Numbered from the stretch's first letter, positions 34,210-42,951 are shown. The stretch: 64,000 bases of DNA from JBFHFS01 sp041583495 (GCA_041583495.1 JBFHFS010000022.1:15087-79086), one strand, 5' to 3'. Program-made: numbers and translations. Notes: a model not told the origin generated them from the sequence alone.

Positions 34210-34983
34210 TTAGGGTTGCCTTAGTTTTTTAATGAAATCCATAATCGGCTCAGGGGTCTCCCCATTTTGCTCGAGTAACTTGATGAAAGCGCTGCCTACA
34301 ATGCCTCCCTGTGCATATTGGCAAACCTGCGAAAAGGTTTGGTAATTGCTGATGCCAAAGCCCACGATACGTGGATTTTTAAGGTTCATTCGGTTGATTC
34401 GGTCAAAGTAAGCCGTTTGCTCGTCGGAAATGGATGCTTTGGCTCCCGTAACTGCTGCCGATGAAACCATGTACAGAAAACTGGTGGTGGCTTCGTCCAG
34501 CTTTCGAATCCTGTCTTCAGGGGTCTGGGGGGTAATCAGAAAAATATTACTGATCCCGTATTCCTGGAAAAGAGGCTGATATTGATCCAGGTAGGTTTCC
34601 AGTGGCAGGTCGGGGAGAATGACCCCGCTGACGCCCGTTTCTGCACATTTCCTGAGGAAGTTCTCCATGCCCATCTTTAGAACGGGATTGATATAGCCCA
34701 TTAAAATGATGGGTATGGAAACGGATTCCTTTAGACCCGATAGTTGCTCAAAAAGGATTTTTAGGGTCATGCCGTTTTTTAATGACTGCATGCTGCTGTT
34801 TTGTATCACAGGGCCATCGGCAAGGGGGTCGGAGAAGGGCATGCCAATCTCCACAAAGTCGGTTCCGGCTCTCTCCAGTGTCTTTAAGATGGGCTGAGTG
34901 CTGTTGAGCGCGGGATAACCCGCTGTGAAATAGATGGAAAGCAGGTCTTTCTTTTTCGAAAAAAGGGTGTTGAGTTTATTCAT
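34210..34983 (-). CDS. trpA: TrpA: tryptophan synthase alpha chain
   Basis: A 257-residue TIM barrel with both catalytic acids in FVEIGMPFSDPLADGPVIQ (Glu and Asp) and the family signature downstream (GVILPDLPLE). It also has the phosphate loop VGFGIS near the C-terminus. It cleaves indole-3-glycerol phosphate, and indole is channelled to TrpB, encoded 69 bp upstream. It is the last gene of the trp operon. Confidence 0.96.
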   Translation of the reverse strand: MNKLNTLFSKKKDLLSIYFTAGYPALNSTQPILKTLERAGTDFVEIGMPFSDPLADGPVIQNSSMQSLKNGMTLKILFEQLSGLKESVSIPIILMGYINPVLKMGMENFLRKCAETGVSGVILPDLPLETYLDQYQPLFQEYGISNIFLITPQTPEDRIRKLDEATTSFLYMVSSAAVTGAKASISDEQTAYFDRINRMNLKNPRIVGFGISNYQTFSQVCQYAQGGIVGSAFIKLLEQNGETPEPIMDFIKKLRQP

Positions 34984-35052
34984 GGGGTGCAGTATTTGAT
35001 CTTTATTCCGAAGGATCCGGTATTGGTTTTTGGTTCAGGGCTTTAGGCAAAA

Positions 35053-36240
35053 CTAAAATTGAAGGGTTTTCATATAAGTCTTCATATCCTTATCGCCCCG
35101 GCCCGAGAGGTTGATCACCACGTTTTCGTCCGGTGTAAACGAGAGTTGGTTTAAGGCCGCTACCGCATGGGCCGACTCCAGTGCAGGGATGATACCCTCT
35201 GAACGGGTGAGCATGAGCGCGGCATCGAGTGCTTCCTGATCGGTGACGGACAGGTAACGGGCCCGGCCATTCTTCTGCAACCAGCTGTGTAAGGGGCCTA
35301 TTCCGGGGTAGTCCAGCCCCGCCGAAATGCTGTAAGGCTCAATAATCTGACCATCATTGTCCTGGATCAGGTAGGTCATGCTTCCATGAATCACACCCGT
35401 GTCGCCCATGGCAATGGAGGCCGCTGTCTCCCCTGAAGCCAGACCTTTTCCGGCCGCCTCGGTACCAATCAGTTTAACATCCGGATGGTCCAAAAAGTGA
35501 TAAAAGGCGCCCGCCGCATTGGAGCCCCCTCCTACACAGGCAATCACATAATCGGGCAGAGTGGTCCCGGTTTTTTCTTTGAGTTGTACCTTTATTTCGG
35601 CACTGATCACCGACTGGAGCCTTGCGACCAGGTCGGGGTAGGGGTGTGGTCCCACCACCGAACCAATGAGGTAAAAAGTGTCGTTGGGGTGGGCTATCCA
35701 GTCGCGCAGCGCTTCGTTGGTGGCATCCTTAAGGGTGCGGCTGCCCGAAACGGCCGGGACTACCTGAGCCCCCAGCATCTTCATTCGGGATACGTTAGGC
35801 GCCTGGCGCTCGATGTCGGTCTCTCCCATGTAGACAATACACTCCATTCCCATAAGGGCACACACGGTGGCTGTGGCAACCCCGTGTTGCCCGGCACCCG
35901 TCTCGGCGATGATGCGTTTCTTTCCCATCTCCCGGGCTAAAAGAATCTGTCCGATGGCGTTGTTTATCTTGTGACTCCCCGTGTGATTCAGGTCTTCGCG
36001 CTTGAGCCAGATGTGGCAGCCGTATTGATCCGAGAGCCTTTTGGCATGATAGAGTGGCGAAGGCCGCCCCGCGTAGTCGCAAAGCAATGAGTTAAACTCC
36101 TTCTGAAAGGAGCCCGAGGATAGAATGCGCAGATAGTTTTTCCTGAGATTCTCGATGTTGGGGATGAGCATCTCGGGAATGTATGCGCCCCCAAAGGGCC
36201 CATAGAAGCCTTTCTGGTCGGGATGGTAAGTTGTTGACAT
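35053..36240 (-). CDS. trpB: TrpB: tryptophan synthase beta chain
   Basis: A 395-residue PLP enzyme. The PLP lysine is in LNHTGSHKINNAIGQ, the phosphate-binding loop is CVGGGSNAAGAF, and the catalytic Glu is in IIAETGAGQHGVATAT. The length matches the TrpB1 type that pairs with TrpA, not the longer TrpB2. It condenses indole with serine. It lies in the operon between trpF and trpA. Confidence 0.97.
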   Translation of the reverse strand: MSTTYHPDQKGFYGPFGGAYIPEMLIPNIENLRKNYLRILSSGSFQKEFNSLLCDYAGRPSPLYHAKRLSDQYGCHIWLKREDLNHTGSHKINNAIGQILLAREMGKKRIIAETGAGQHGVATATVCALMGMECIVYMGETDIERQAPNVSRMKMLGAQVVPAVSGSRTLKDATNEALRDWIAHPNDTFYLIGSVVGPHPYPDLVARLQSVISAEIKVQLKEKTGTTLPDYVIACVGGGSNAAGAFYHFLDHPDVKLIGTEAAGKGLASGETAASIAMGDTGVIHGSMTYLIQDNDGQIIEPYSISAGLDYPGIGPLHSWLQKNGRARYLSVTDQEALDAALMLTRSEGIIPALESAHAVAALNQLSFTPDENVVINLSGRGDKDMKTYMKTLQF

Positions 36241-36285
36241 ATCTTCTTGTGTTCGTGTTAATGGGTAATAATCTATATGTAGTGG

Positions 36286-36915
36286 TTACTTTGCTGCCCG
36301 GATTTGCTGGATGAAGCGCTTAAGCGCCTCGATGTCTTTGACTCCTGGTTGCGTTTCAAACCGGCTGTTGAGATCAAGAGCATAAGGCTTTACCGGACAT
36401 TCGTCGAGTAATGCGTTGGCGTCCTCTTCTCCAATGCCGCCACTTAAAAAAAAAGGTAGGGCCAGGGGGGCGTCTTTCAGGAGCTGCCAGTCAAATTTGC
36501 GCCCGCTCCCTCCGTGTGAGGGGGTAGCAGTGTCGAACAGAAAGAAATCGCAGGCCTCTTTATAACGCTCGATCCCTTTAAGGTCGGTTGCCGTTTTTAA
36601 ACTAAACGCCTTTATGACCTCTAGTCCCTGGTTTCTGAGCGCCTGACAGAGCTCCGGGGACTCCTGCCCATGAAGTTGAATGGCATCCAGCTTGAATTGT
36701 TCAAGCGTGGACTGAATTTGTGTTAAGGTGCTGTTCACAAAAACGCCAGTCTTACAGATCTCATTAGGAATGAGGTCCAGAGTAGTCTGGGTCAGTTCAT
36801 GGCCGGCAAAACGCGGGGAGGCTTCGTAAAATATGAAGCCTATATAATCAGGCCGAAGCTTTATCAGCTCCCGGATATTGTCGGGATGGCGCATGCCGCA
36901 CACTTTTATCTTCAT
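36286..36915 (-). CDS. trpF: TrpF: phosphoribosylanthranilate isomerase
   Basis: A 209-residue TIM barrel. The catalytic Cys is near the N-terminus (IKVCGMRHPDNI) and the acid is in FLFDTATPSHGGSGRKFDW; the phosphate loop is FLSGGIGEEDA. It converts PRA to CdRP. Here it is a separate gene, not fused to trpC, and starts 31 bp after trpC. Confidence 0.95.
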   Translation of the reverse strand: MKIKVCGMRHPDNIRELIKLRPDYIGFIFYEASPRFAGHELTQTTLDLIPNEICKTGVFVNSTLTQIQSTLEQFKLDAIQLHGQESPELCQALRNQGLEVIKAFSLKTATDLKGIERYKEACDFFLFDTATPSHGGSGRKFDWQLLKDAPLALPFFLSGGIGEEDANALLDECPVKPYALDLNSRFETQPGVKDIEALKRFIQQIRAAK

Positions 36916-36946
36916 CAGGATGTTTTTTTAAATGGTGCCGTTTGTT

Positions 36947-37750
36947 TTACCCCTGTTGGGATTCCAATTTGGTCAGTTCTTCCTTGAATTTTTGACATGC
37001 CTCTCCGGGGCGGGCTTGTTTCATGAAGTATTCACCCATCAAAAAGCCCTTGAATCCGGCCTCTTTCAGGAACTTGAAATCGCCTGCGGAATGAATGCCA
37101 CTTTCGGCAATTGCCGGTAGGTTAGATGGAAGAATGGAAGCCAGGTTGGCAGCATGTTGAAGGTTCACCTCAAATGTTTTCAGATTGCGGTTGTTGATGC
37201 CTGCCAAATCCACGTAGCTGTTGAGCAATTCGGCTTCCTGTTCGCTGTGTAATTCCATTAATACCTCCATGCCCAGTTCCCGGGCCAGGGCCGCCAAATC
37301 GTTGGCCCGGGTTTTGTCCAGAATCGCCGCGATGAGCAGGATGGCGCTGGCCCCAATGGCTTTTGCCTCATACAGCTGATAGGGGTCGATGATGAAATCT
37401 TTACGTAAAAGAGGCACTTGCACCAGGTCGCGGGCTTCACACAGGTCCAGCTGGTGTCCGCCAAAAAAACGGGCATCGGTTAATATGGAAATGCCGGCAA
37501 CCCCTGCCTTTTCATACGCCGGGGTGATCTCCTTTACCTGCGCTTTTTCATGAATCAACCCTTTCGATGGAGACTGGCGCTTAAATTCGGCAATTACCGG
37601 AAAGTCAGGATGAGAAAGCAGACTGTTCTTCAGAGAGGGAACAGCGGTGGAGAAATGGCGGTATTGGGCCAGTTCCTTTATGGATACCTTTTTTTTGGCC
37701 GCTTCTATTTCCTCTTTTTTGTGTAAAACTATTTGATCGAGTATGTTCAT
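36947..37750 (-). CDS. trpC: TrpC: indole-3-glycerol phosphate synthase
   Basis: A 267-residue TIM barrel with VIAEFKRQSPSKGLI (catalytic Glu and Lys), VPLLRKDFIIDPYQLYEA, and the phosphate site IAESGIHSAGD. It forms indole-3-glycerol phosphate from CdRP. It lies 46 bp after trpD. Confidence 0.96.
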   Translation of the reverse strand: MNILDQIVLHKKEEIEAAKKKVSIKELAQYRHFSTAVPSLKNSLLSHPDFPVIAEFKRQSPSKGLIHEKAQVKEITPAYEKAGVAGISILTDARFFGGHQLDLCEARDLVQVPLLRKDFIIDPYQLYEAKAIGASAILLIAAILDKTRANDLAALARELGMEVLMELHSEQEAELLNSYVDLAGINNRNLKTFEVNLQHAANLASILPSNLPAIAESGIHSAGDFKFLKEAGFKGFLMGEYFMKQARPGEACQKFKEELTKLESQQG

Positions 37751-37796
37751 GATAAGGTGTCGCGTTGATGGTTCTTTTTGTTTGGCAGAGGCAGGG

Positions 37797-38795
37797 TTAG
37801 CTCTGCAGACCCAGCAGGGTGGACAGTGTCCTGGCTGCTTTTCCTTCCATTAATGAAACCGAGGCCTGTTCTTGGCAATCAGCCATAGACCTGGCCGGGT
37901 TTATGGTGTGGATGGCTAAGGTGGCATTGGCAATTACCGCGTTGTTTTGCGATGGGGTTCCTTTTCCCTCCAGCACCGTTTTAAAAATCTTAGCCGAATC
38001 TTCCACCGTACTGCCTCCTGCAATCGAGTCGGGGGTGTTCATGGGTAAATTCAGATCTTCGGCTGTCAATAATTGTTCGCCTTCCTGAAAGATGACCTTG
38101 AAGGGGGCCGTCAGTGAAACTTCATCGTACCCGTCCAGGCTGTGAACGATGGAAAACCGGGTGTCGGTTTGCTGATAGATGTACTGGTAGAGTCGGGCCA
38201 GCTCTAAATCAAAAACCCCGATCAGCTGGTTTTGGGGACTGGAGGGATTAACCATAGGTCCCAGCATGTTGAAGAAGGTTTTGATGCCCAGCTCGCGACG
38301 AATGGGCCCCACTGCTTTCATGGCAGGATGGAACATTGGTGCGTGAAGAAAACAGATCCCTGCCTTATCCAATTGCTTTTTTAATACGTCGTTGTTGTTG
38401 GAGAACCGATAGCCTAAAAATTCCATTACATTGGAGGATCCACACGACGAGGAGACACCATAGTTACCGTGTTTGGCCACTTTGTAGCCCGCACCAGCGA
38501 CCACCAGTGAGGCAAGGGTGGAGATGTTGAAGGTGTTTTTGCCATCGCCGCCCGTGCCGCACATGTCGATGGTCTCGAATTCCGATAGATCTACTCTTTG
38601 ACAAAGTTCCATCAAGGCATCGCGGAAGCCCGATAACTCCTCCACCGTTACGGCACGCATCATAAAAACCGAAAGAAAAGCAACCACTTCGGAGTTGGTG
38701 TAGGTCTCCGAAGTGATGTTAACTAACACTTCTCTGGCTTCCTGCCTGCTGAGGGTATTGTGGTTAAAAAGCCTTTTTAATGTAGGTTGTAACAT
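37797..38795 (-). CDS. trpD: TrpD: anthranilate phosphoribosyltransferase
   Basis: A 332-residue enzyme. The PRPP-binding loop is DMCGTGGDGKNTFNIST, followed by KHGNYGVSSSCGSSNVME and GPMVNPSSPQNQLIGV. It transfers phosphoribose to anthranilate. It is a stand-alone gene, not fused with trpG, which lies 95 bp upstream. Confidence 0.96.
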   Translation of the reverse strand: MLQPTLKRLFNHNTLSRQEAREVLVNITSETYTNSEVVAFLSVFMMRAVTVEELSGFRDALMELCQRVDLSEFETIDMCGTGGDGKNTFNISTLASLVVAGAGYKVAKHGNYGVSSSCGSSNVMEFLGYRFSNNNDVLKKQLDKAGICFLHAPMFHPAMKAVGPIRRELGIKTFFNMLGPMVNPSSPQNQLIGVFDLELARLYQYIYQQTDTRFSIVHSLDGYDEVSLTAPFKVIFQEGEQLLTAEDLNLPMNTPDSIAGGSTVEDSAKIFKTVLEGKGTPSQNNAVIANATLAIHTINPARSMADCQEQASVSLMEGKAARTLSTLLGLQS

Positions 38796-38890
38796 GTGAC
38801 TTAATTTTTTTTGGTTGAAGGTAAGTGAACTGTGAGGGGTGTTAAAACAATTGCCCGGCGCTCAAACTTCATGACCGGGCAGAACGGGCT

Positions 38891-39460
38891 TTAACCCTCA
38901 ATCCAGTTTTTAATCATCTGCTTGCCGTGTTCAGTCAGCACCGATTCGGGATGAAACTGTACGCCTCTAACGTCGTATTCGTTGTGGCTAAGGCCCATGA
39001 TTTGCCCCTGCATGTCGCGGGCTGTGATCCTGAGGGAGGATGGAAGATCCTTCTCATTAACCACCCATGAGTGGTAACGCCCCCCCATGAAGGTGTCGGG
39101 CAGCGTGTTGAACAGGAGTTCCTGCCGGTCGCAAACGGAAATGGGCGTGGCTACGCCATGAAAAACACGGGACAGATTGCGAATGCTGCCGCCAAATACT
39201 TCGGCAATGGCCTGGCAGCCTAAACAAACCCCAAATATCGAGTGGGTAGGCGCCAACGCTTTGATCAGTGGCTTGAGTATTCCGGCTTCATCAGGGATGC
39301 CGGGTCCTGGCGATAAAACAATCTTGTCATATGCGGCGGCCTGGTCAACCGTGATCTGGTCGTTGCGGAACACATGAACTTCCTGGTTGGCTACCTCTTC
39401 CAGGTAGTGTACCAGATTATAGGTGAAAGAGTCGTAGTTGTCGAGAACCAATATCTTCAT
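38891..39460 (-). CDS. trpG: TrpG: anthranilate synthase glutamine amidotransferase subunit
   Basis: A 189-residue class I glutaminase. The triad is Cys in GVCLGCQAIAEVFGG, with His and Glu in VQFHPESVLTEHG; the N-terminus is KILVLDNYDSFTYNLVHYLEE. It supplies ammonia to TrpE, encoded 17 bp upstream. In many bacteria this subunit also serves 4-amino-4-deoxychorismate synthesis (PabA role); no pabB is in the window. Confidence 0.95.
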   Translation of the reverse strand: MKILVLDNYDSFTYNLVHYLEEVANQEVHVFRNDQITVDQAAAYDKIVLSPGPGIPDEAGILKPLIKALAPTHSIFGVCLGCQAIAEVFGGSIRNLSRVFHGVATPISVCDRQELLFNTLPDTFMGGRYHSWVVNEKDLPSSLRITARDMQGQIMGLSHNEYDVRGVQFHPESVLTEHGKQMIKNWIEG

Positions 39461-39477
39461 TTCGGGTAATTTTATAA

Positions 39478-40896
39478 TTAAAAATCTTGAGCCATCTTAA
39501 TAGCTTTCTTTAGGGCGCCCAGTTTGTTGTTAACTTCCTGTAACTCCTTTTCTTCCACCGATTCGGAAACAACGCCCGCCCCGGCCTGGTAAAAGAGACG
39601 GTTGTTTTTGCTCAGGAAAGAGCGGATGATGATGGCCTGATTGACGCTGCCATCAAGTCCAATCTTACCGATGCATCCCCCATAAAATCCACGGTTATGT
39701 GGTTCGTATTCGTTGATCAGTTGCATGGCCCGGTATTTTGGGGCCCCCGACAGGGTGCCGGCAGGGAAGGTGTCGGCCATAACCTGGGATTCGTTGTGGG
39801 GCTTTCGTAATTGCCCTGTCACTTCCGAAACCAGATGCAATACATGACTGTAATATTGTACTTCCTTGTAGGTTTTGACCTCTACTTTGCGGCAGTTGCG
39901 TCCAAGGTCGTTGCGGGCTAAATCGACAAGCATGACATGCTCCGCATTTTCTTTGGGGTCCTGGCTGAGTTCTTCGGCCAGCTCTTTGTCTTTTATATCA
40001 TTGCCCGAGCGCTTAAAGGTGCCGGCAATGGGGTTTATGGTGGCCAGCCCCTGGTCAATAACCAGCTGGCTCTCGGGTGAAGAGCCCATCAGCCGGTAGC
40101 CGGTGTAATCGAAATAAAACAGGTAGGGCGATGGGTTGATGTGACGAAGAGCTCTGTAAACATTAAATTCATCTCCCTTGAATGCCTGCGAGAACTGTCT
40201 GGAAAGCACTATCTGGAAAACATCCCCCCGGAAGCAATGTTGTTTGCCCAGAGTGACGAGTTTTTTGTAAGCCTCCTCGTCCAGATGTGAAATCTCCTGG
40301 TCTATCGGCTGAAAACGGAAAGAGGGGATCGTTCGGTTTTTCAGTGTTTGAAGCACTTCCTGGAAATGGGTGCCTTCCCCCGGATTTAAATGTTCTACCA
40401 GAAAGAGTTGGTTGGTGAAATGGTTGAAGGCAATTACCGACTGGTAAAGATGGTACCGGATATCCGGAATGGAGTGCGGGGCTGCGGGATCAATATCGAG
40501 TTCCAGGTCCTCGAAATAACGAACGGCATCGTACGCCGTATAGCCATAAAGACCCGAGGCAGGGACCGGACAGCTCTCAGGCTGCTCTATCTCGAAGCTG
40601 TCGAGAAACTGTTGCATCATGGCAGGAACCGATTCCCCGGCGGGTAAACGGGTCTCGGTTTTGCTGCCATCGGGATAGTGGCATTTAAGGGTCTCCTTCT
40701 CAACCACAAAACCGGCAATGGGATTAAAACAAATGAATGAGAGTGAGTTGTTGCCGCCATGATAGTCGGAGCTCTCCAGTAAAATGGTGTTGGGGAAGAG
40801 ATCCCGCATCTTAAGGAAAATGCTGACCGGCGTTACGATATCACCAATGTGGGCGGGAACGCGCTGGCAGGTGAGTTGTAAAGGATGTTTTTTCAT
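39478..40896 (-). CDS. trpE: TrpE: anthranilate synthase component I
   Basis: A 472-residue chorismate-using enzyme. The N-terminal region carries the Trp feedback site ILLESSDYHGG. The catalytic domain has VFQIVLSRQF, LMGSSPE, ATINPIAGTFKRSG, LVDLARNDLGR, FPAGTLSGAPK and GFYGGCIG. It converts chorismate and ammonia or glutamine to anthranilate. It is the first structural gene of the operon; its ATG lies 32 nt downstream of the leader terminator, so expression depends on attenuation as well as feedback inhibition. Confidence 0.97.
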   Translation of the reverse strand: MKKHPLQLTCQRVPAHIGDIVTPVSIFLKMRDLFPNTILLESSDYHGGNNSLSFICFNPIAGFVVEKETLKCHYPDGSKTETRLPAGESVPAMMQQFLDSFEIEQPESCPVPASGLYGYTAYDAVRYFEDLELDIDPAAPHSIPDIRYHLYQSVIAFNHFTNQLFLVEHLNPGEGTHFQEVLQTLKNRTIPSFRFQPIDQEISHLDEEAYKKLVTLGKQHCFRGDVFQIVLSRQFSQAFKGDEFNVYRALRHINPSPYLFYFDYTGYRLMGSSPESQLVIDQGLATINPIAGTFKRSGNDIKDKELAEELSQDPKENAEHVMLVDLARNDLGRNCRKVEVKTYKEVQYYSHVLHLVSEVTGQLRKPHNESQVMADTFPAGTLSGAPKYRAMQLINEYEPHNRGFYGGCIGKIGLDGSVNQAIIIRSFLSKNNRLFYQAGAGVVSESVEEKELQEVNNKLGALKKAIKMAQDF

Positions 40897-40927
40897 GAGA
40901 AAGTGTTTTGTCTAAAGCTTAAAATGC

Positions 40928-40959
40928 AAAAAAGGCTTGCCGAAGTTCGGCAAGCCTTT
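40928..40959 (-). terminator. Attenuator terminator of the trp operon
   Basis: A 12-bp stem AAAGGCTTGCCG / CGGCAAGCCTTT with a 5-nt loop, followed by six T on the minus strand. It lies between the leader peptide and trpE, 32 nt before the trpE ATG. Confidence 0.92.
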
Positions 40960-40999
40960 AGTATTGTGATGTTTACAATAGTTCATGAGGGCGTAGCCT

Positions 41000-41062
41000 T
41001 CACCTCGATTGAGGAAGGAAAGAATGACGCCACCACCAAATATTGCAAATAAGTCTTAACAT
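41000..41062 (-). CDS. trpL: TrpL: trp leader peptide with three consecutive Trp codons
   Basis: This 20-codon frame begins at ATG 41062 and ends at TGA 41002-41000. Codons 9-11 are TGG TGG TGG (41038-41030), within ICNIWWWRH. Three adjacent Trp codons in a short frame placed between a promoter and a terminator in front of trpE are diagnostic of a ribosome-stalling leader peptide. When charged Trp-tRNA is scarce the ribosome stalls on these codons and the downstream terminator is avoided. The mechanism is known from enteric bacteria; its operation here is inferred. It is too short for standard gene callers. Confidence 0.88.
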   Translation of the reverse strand: MLRLICNIWWWRHSFLPQSR

Positions 41063-41086
41063 GATTGTTGGTTTGTTATGATTTTG

Positions 41087-41117
41087 CAAGTTTAAGCAAT
41101 GATTTGTAAAAATGCAA
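41087..41117 (-). promoter_or_regulatory. trp operon promoter (Bacteroidota type)
   Basis: The -33 TTG at 41117-41115 and -7 TAAACTTG at 41094-41087 (7 of 8 matches to TAnnTTTG) are separated by 20 nt, the normal spacing. Transcription should start near 41080, giving a leader 5' end about 18 nt before the trpL ATG. Confidence 0.7.
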
Positions 41118-41204
41118 GTTCGTTTTGAGAAAAAATGATTTTTTGATCTTTGGGAAGGACCCGGTGCCATAATTTTCAGCGGTTTCGGCCCGTTTAGAGG
41201 GGAA

Positions 41205-41537
41205 TTATTTTTTGTTTAGCTTCTGTTTGGCTTTGGCATAGTCGTCTTTCCGCCTGGGGTTCATGGGAAACCGGCCCTGGAGCACCCGTTTTTCCTGTTC
41301 GAGAACCTCGCCAATGGCCCATAGGGAGGTGAACCCGAATATGGCACTTATCGAGGAGAGTGCCAGGGTTTCGATGAAGAGCGAGAGAAGTGCCGTGGAG
41401 AGGCCCATCACCAGAAATATTATCCAAAACCGCTTGGAAAAATAGTATTCGGCCTGGATCGTGACCCAATAGAGAATCGTGATGATGATAAAGGCAGCTC
41501 CACCTATTAAAATGCCATTCCAGTTGAGTGCTTCCAT
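41205..41537 (-). CDS. DUF4491 family small membrane protein (copy 1)
   Basis: A 110-residue protein starting at ATG 41537 (MEALNWNGILIGG). The longer upstream frame overlaps the neighbouring gene and is not plausible. It has three hydrophobic segments (GGAAFIIITILYWVTI, FWIIFLVMGLSTALLSLFI, SSISAIFGFTSLWAI) and a basic tail with FPMNPRRKDDYAK. It is paralogous to the gene 11 bp upstream, sharing WIIFLV/WWIFLV, the GFTSLWAIGE/GFSCLFSIRE segment and the QEKRV/YERAR plus NPxR tail. This family is typical of Bacteroidota; function unknown. Confidence 0.8.
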   Translation of the reverse strand: MEALNWNGILIGGAAFIIITILYWVTIQAEYYFSKRFWIIFLVMGLSTALLSLFIETLALSSISAIFGFTSLWAIGEVLEQEKRVLQGRFPMNPRRKDDYAKAKQKLNKK

Positions 41538-41548
41538 AGTTTTGGATG

Positions 41549-41839
41549 TTAAGTGTAGCTTCGGTTGGGGTTGCGTTTGGCGTAACCCTTTCTGGCCCGC
41601 TCGTACTGAAGAAACATCTCCCGAATGCTGAACAGACAGGAAAAGCCCAGGACCCCAATGAAGATGCTGAGCCAATTGTTGTGGATGAAGAGAGATGCAC
41701 CACACAGCAATAACCCGGAAACTAAAAAGATCCACCAGGGTTTCTTCCCCCAGCGGTATTCAAGCCAGATCACCAGTGGATGAAACGATCCGATAATGAA
41801 AAAAGTGGCCAGTCCAATTAAGAGTCCCTCGTAATTCAT
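41549..41839 (-). CDS. DUF4491 family small membrane protein (copy 2)
   Basis: A 96-residue protein, MNYEGLLIGLATFFIIGSFHP at the N-terminus, with three transmembrane segments and a basic C-terminal tail ending KRNPNR. It is close to the canonical length and pattern of DUF4491 proteins (IGxxTFxxIGxFHPxVIxxEY). It is followed 11 bp later by a paralogue, so the two form a tandem pair and may make a hetero-oligomer. Role unknown. Confidence 0.82.
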   Translation of the reverse strand: MNYEGLLIGLATFFIIGSFHPLVIWLEYRWGKKPWWIFLVSGLLLCGASLFIHNNWLSIFIGVLGFSCLFSIREMFLQYERARKGYAKRNPNRSYT

Positions 41840-42021
41840 TTCAACAGTTTTTTCCGATTGTTTGGGAATGTCCGTTCAACAAGATAATTAAATTTCTGGT
41901 AGGTTTCTCTATTTCAGCGCTTATTTCCAGGGCGGAAAGTAACCAGACATCCGCCCATGGTTACTTCTTTTCCTACTGTTTGGCAAGCGGTTTTGTTGGT
42001 TCTATATTCTTGCGCGAGAAA

Positions 42022-42951
42022 CTACCGCCAGTTGATCTTCCTTGTATTCCTGGTTTTTGAGAAATGGTCGGGCAGATTGTTTAATATCGCGTTTTTTAAC
42101 CGTTCGATGAGTAAGTGGCGGTAAAAATTTTGATGAACCACGATGCTCACCTCTCTTACAGGCTCGGGCTCTTCAAAATGTCTTACAAAGGGGAGGTCGT
42201 TGGTCCCATCTACCGATAGCTCAGGGACCAGCGTGTAGCCAATGCCTTTGCGTACCATTGCCTTTAGGGCTTCAATGCTTCCACTTTCATAAAAGAAACC
42301 GAAGTTGTTGGTTTGTTTCTTTTGTCCGCAAATCTTTAGGGTTTGGTTCCGGAAACAATGCCCCTCGGTGAGAATCAGTACTTTGGCCGGATCGATCTGC
42401 TGGCCAACGATCCGTTTACTGCTCATGAAGGGATGGTCGTAGGGGGCGTAAAAAAGAAATGGTTCGCAAAAAAGGGGAATTTCCCGAATCTGTTTTTCCC
42501 GGGCAGGGGTAACCATGAGGCCAACATCTATTTCATCGTTGTGAAGGGCTTTCAGGAGCTTTTCCGATTCAATCTCCTCGATGCGTAGTTGGGTGTTGGG
42601 ATTGTCTTTAACAAACTGGGGAAGAAACCGTGGAATGAGATAGGGAGCCAGCGTAGGAATGATGCCCAAACGAAACTCCCCTTCGATGCTTTGTTGTTCC
42701 CAGGCCGCGAAATTTCGCAGATCCGCTATATCCCTTAAAATCTGGCGCGCCCGTTTAATGATCTCTTTTCCGGGAGCCGTTGGCTCAATGGGTTGTTTGG
42801 TGCGGTTAAAGATTTGAACATCCATCTCCTCTTCCAGCTTTTTTATTTGCATGGTTAGCGTGGGCTGAGTCACAAAGCAGCTTTCTGCCGCATGTACAAA
42901 GTGCCGATGGGTATCGAGTGCCACAATGTATTCGAGCTGTTGAATGTTCAT
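42022..42951 (-). CDS. oxyR: OxyR: hydrogen-peroxide-sensing LysR-type regulator
   Basis: A 309-residue LysR-family activator. The N-terminal helix-turn-helix (1-60) reads MNIQQLEYIVALDTHRHFVHAA. The effector domain contains GHCFRNQTLKICG: two Cys nine positions apart in the same context as the redox pair of E. coli OxyR (GHCLRDQ...C). This supports a peroxide sensor rather than a generic LysR protein. It is 51 bp downstream of dnaJ on the same strand, so it may share the grpE-dnaJ transcript. Its likely targets would include oxidative-stress genes, and sodB is at 56.5 kb in the same window. Confidence 0.9.
   Translation of the reverse strand: MNIQQLEYIVALDTHRHFVHAAESCFVTQPTLTMQIKKLEEEMDVQIFNRTKQPIEPTAPGKEIIKRARQILRDIADLRNFAAWEQQSIEGEFRLGIIPTLAPYLIPRFLPQFVKDNPNTQLRIEEIESEKLLKALHNDEIDVGLMVTPAREKQIREIPLFCEPFLFYAPYDHPFMSSKRIVGQQIDPAKVLILTEGHCFRNQTLKICGQKKQTNNFGFFYESGSIEALKAMVRKGIGYTLVPELSVDGTNDLPFVRHFEEPEPVREVSIVVHQNFYRHLLIERLKNAILNNLPDHFSKTRNTRKINWR

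Larger units (their letters stand above)
40897..41204 (-). promoter_or_regulatory. trp operon leader region (attenuator)
   Basis: This non-coding stretch upstream of trpE contains, in transcription order, a promoter (41117-41087), the leader peptide trpL (41062-41000), a spacer with small stems (for example TATTGT/ACAATA) and an intrinsic terminator (40959-40928). The order is that of a ribosome-mediated tryptophan attenuator. I could not resolve one clear antiterminator pairing by eye. Confidence 0.85.

Noticed and set aside
41194..41703. 169-codon minus-strand frame overlapping both DUF4491 genes
   Set aside because: It is out of frame with both; the DUF4491 frames have coherent transmembrane segments and paralogy to each other.
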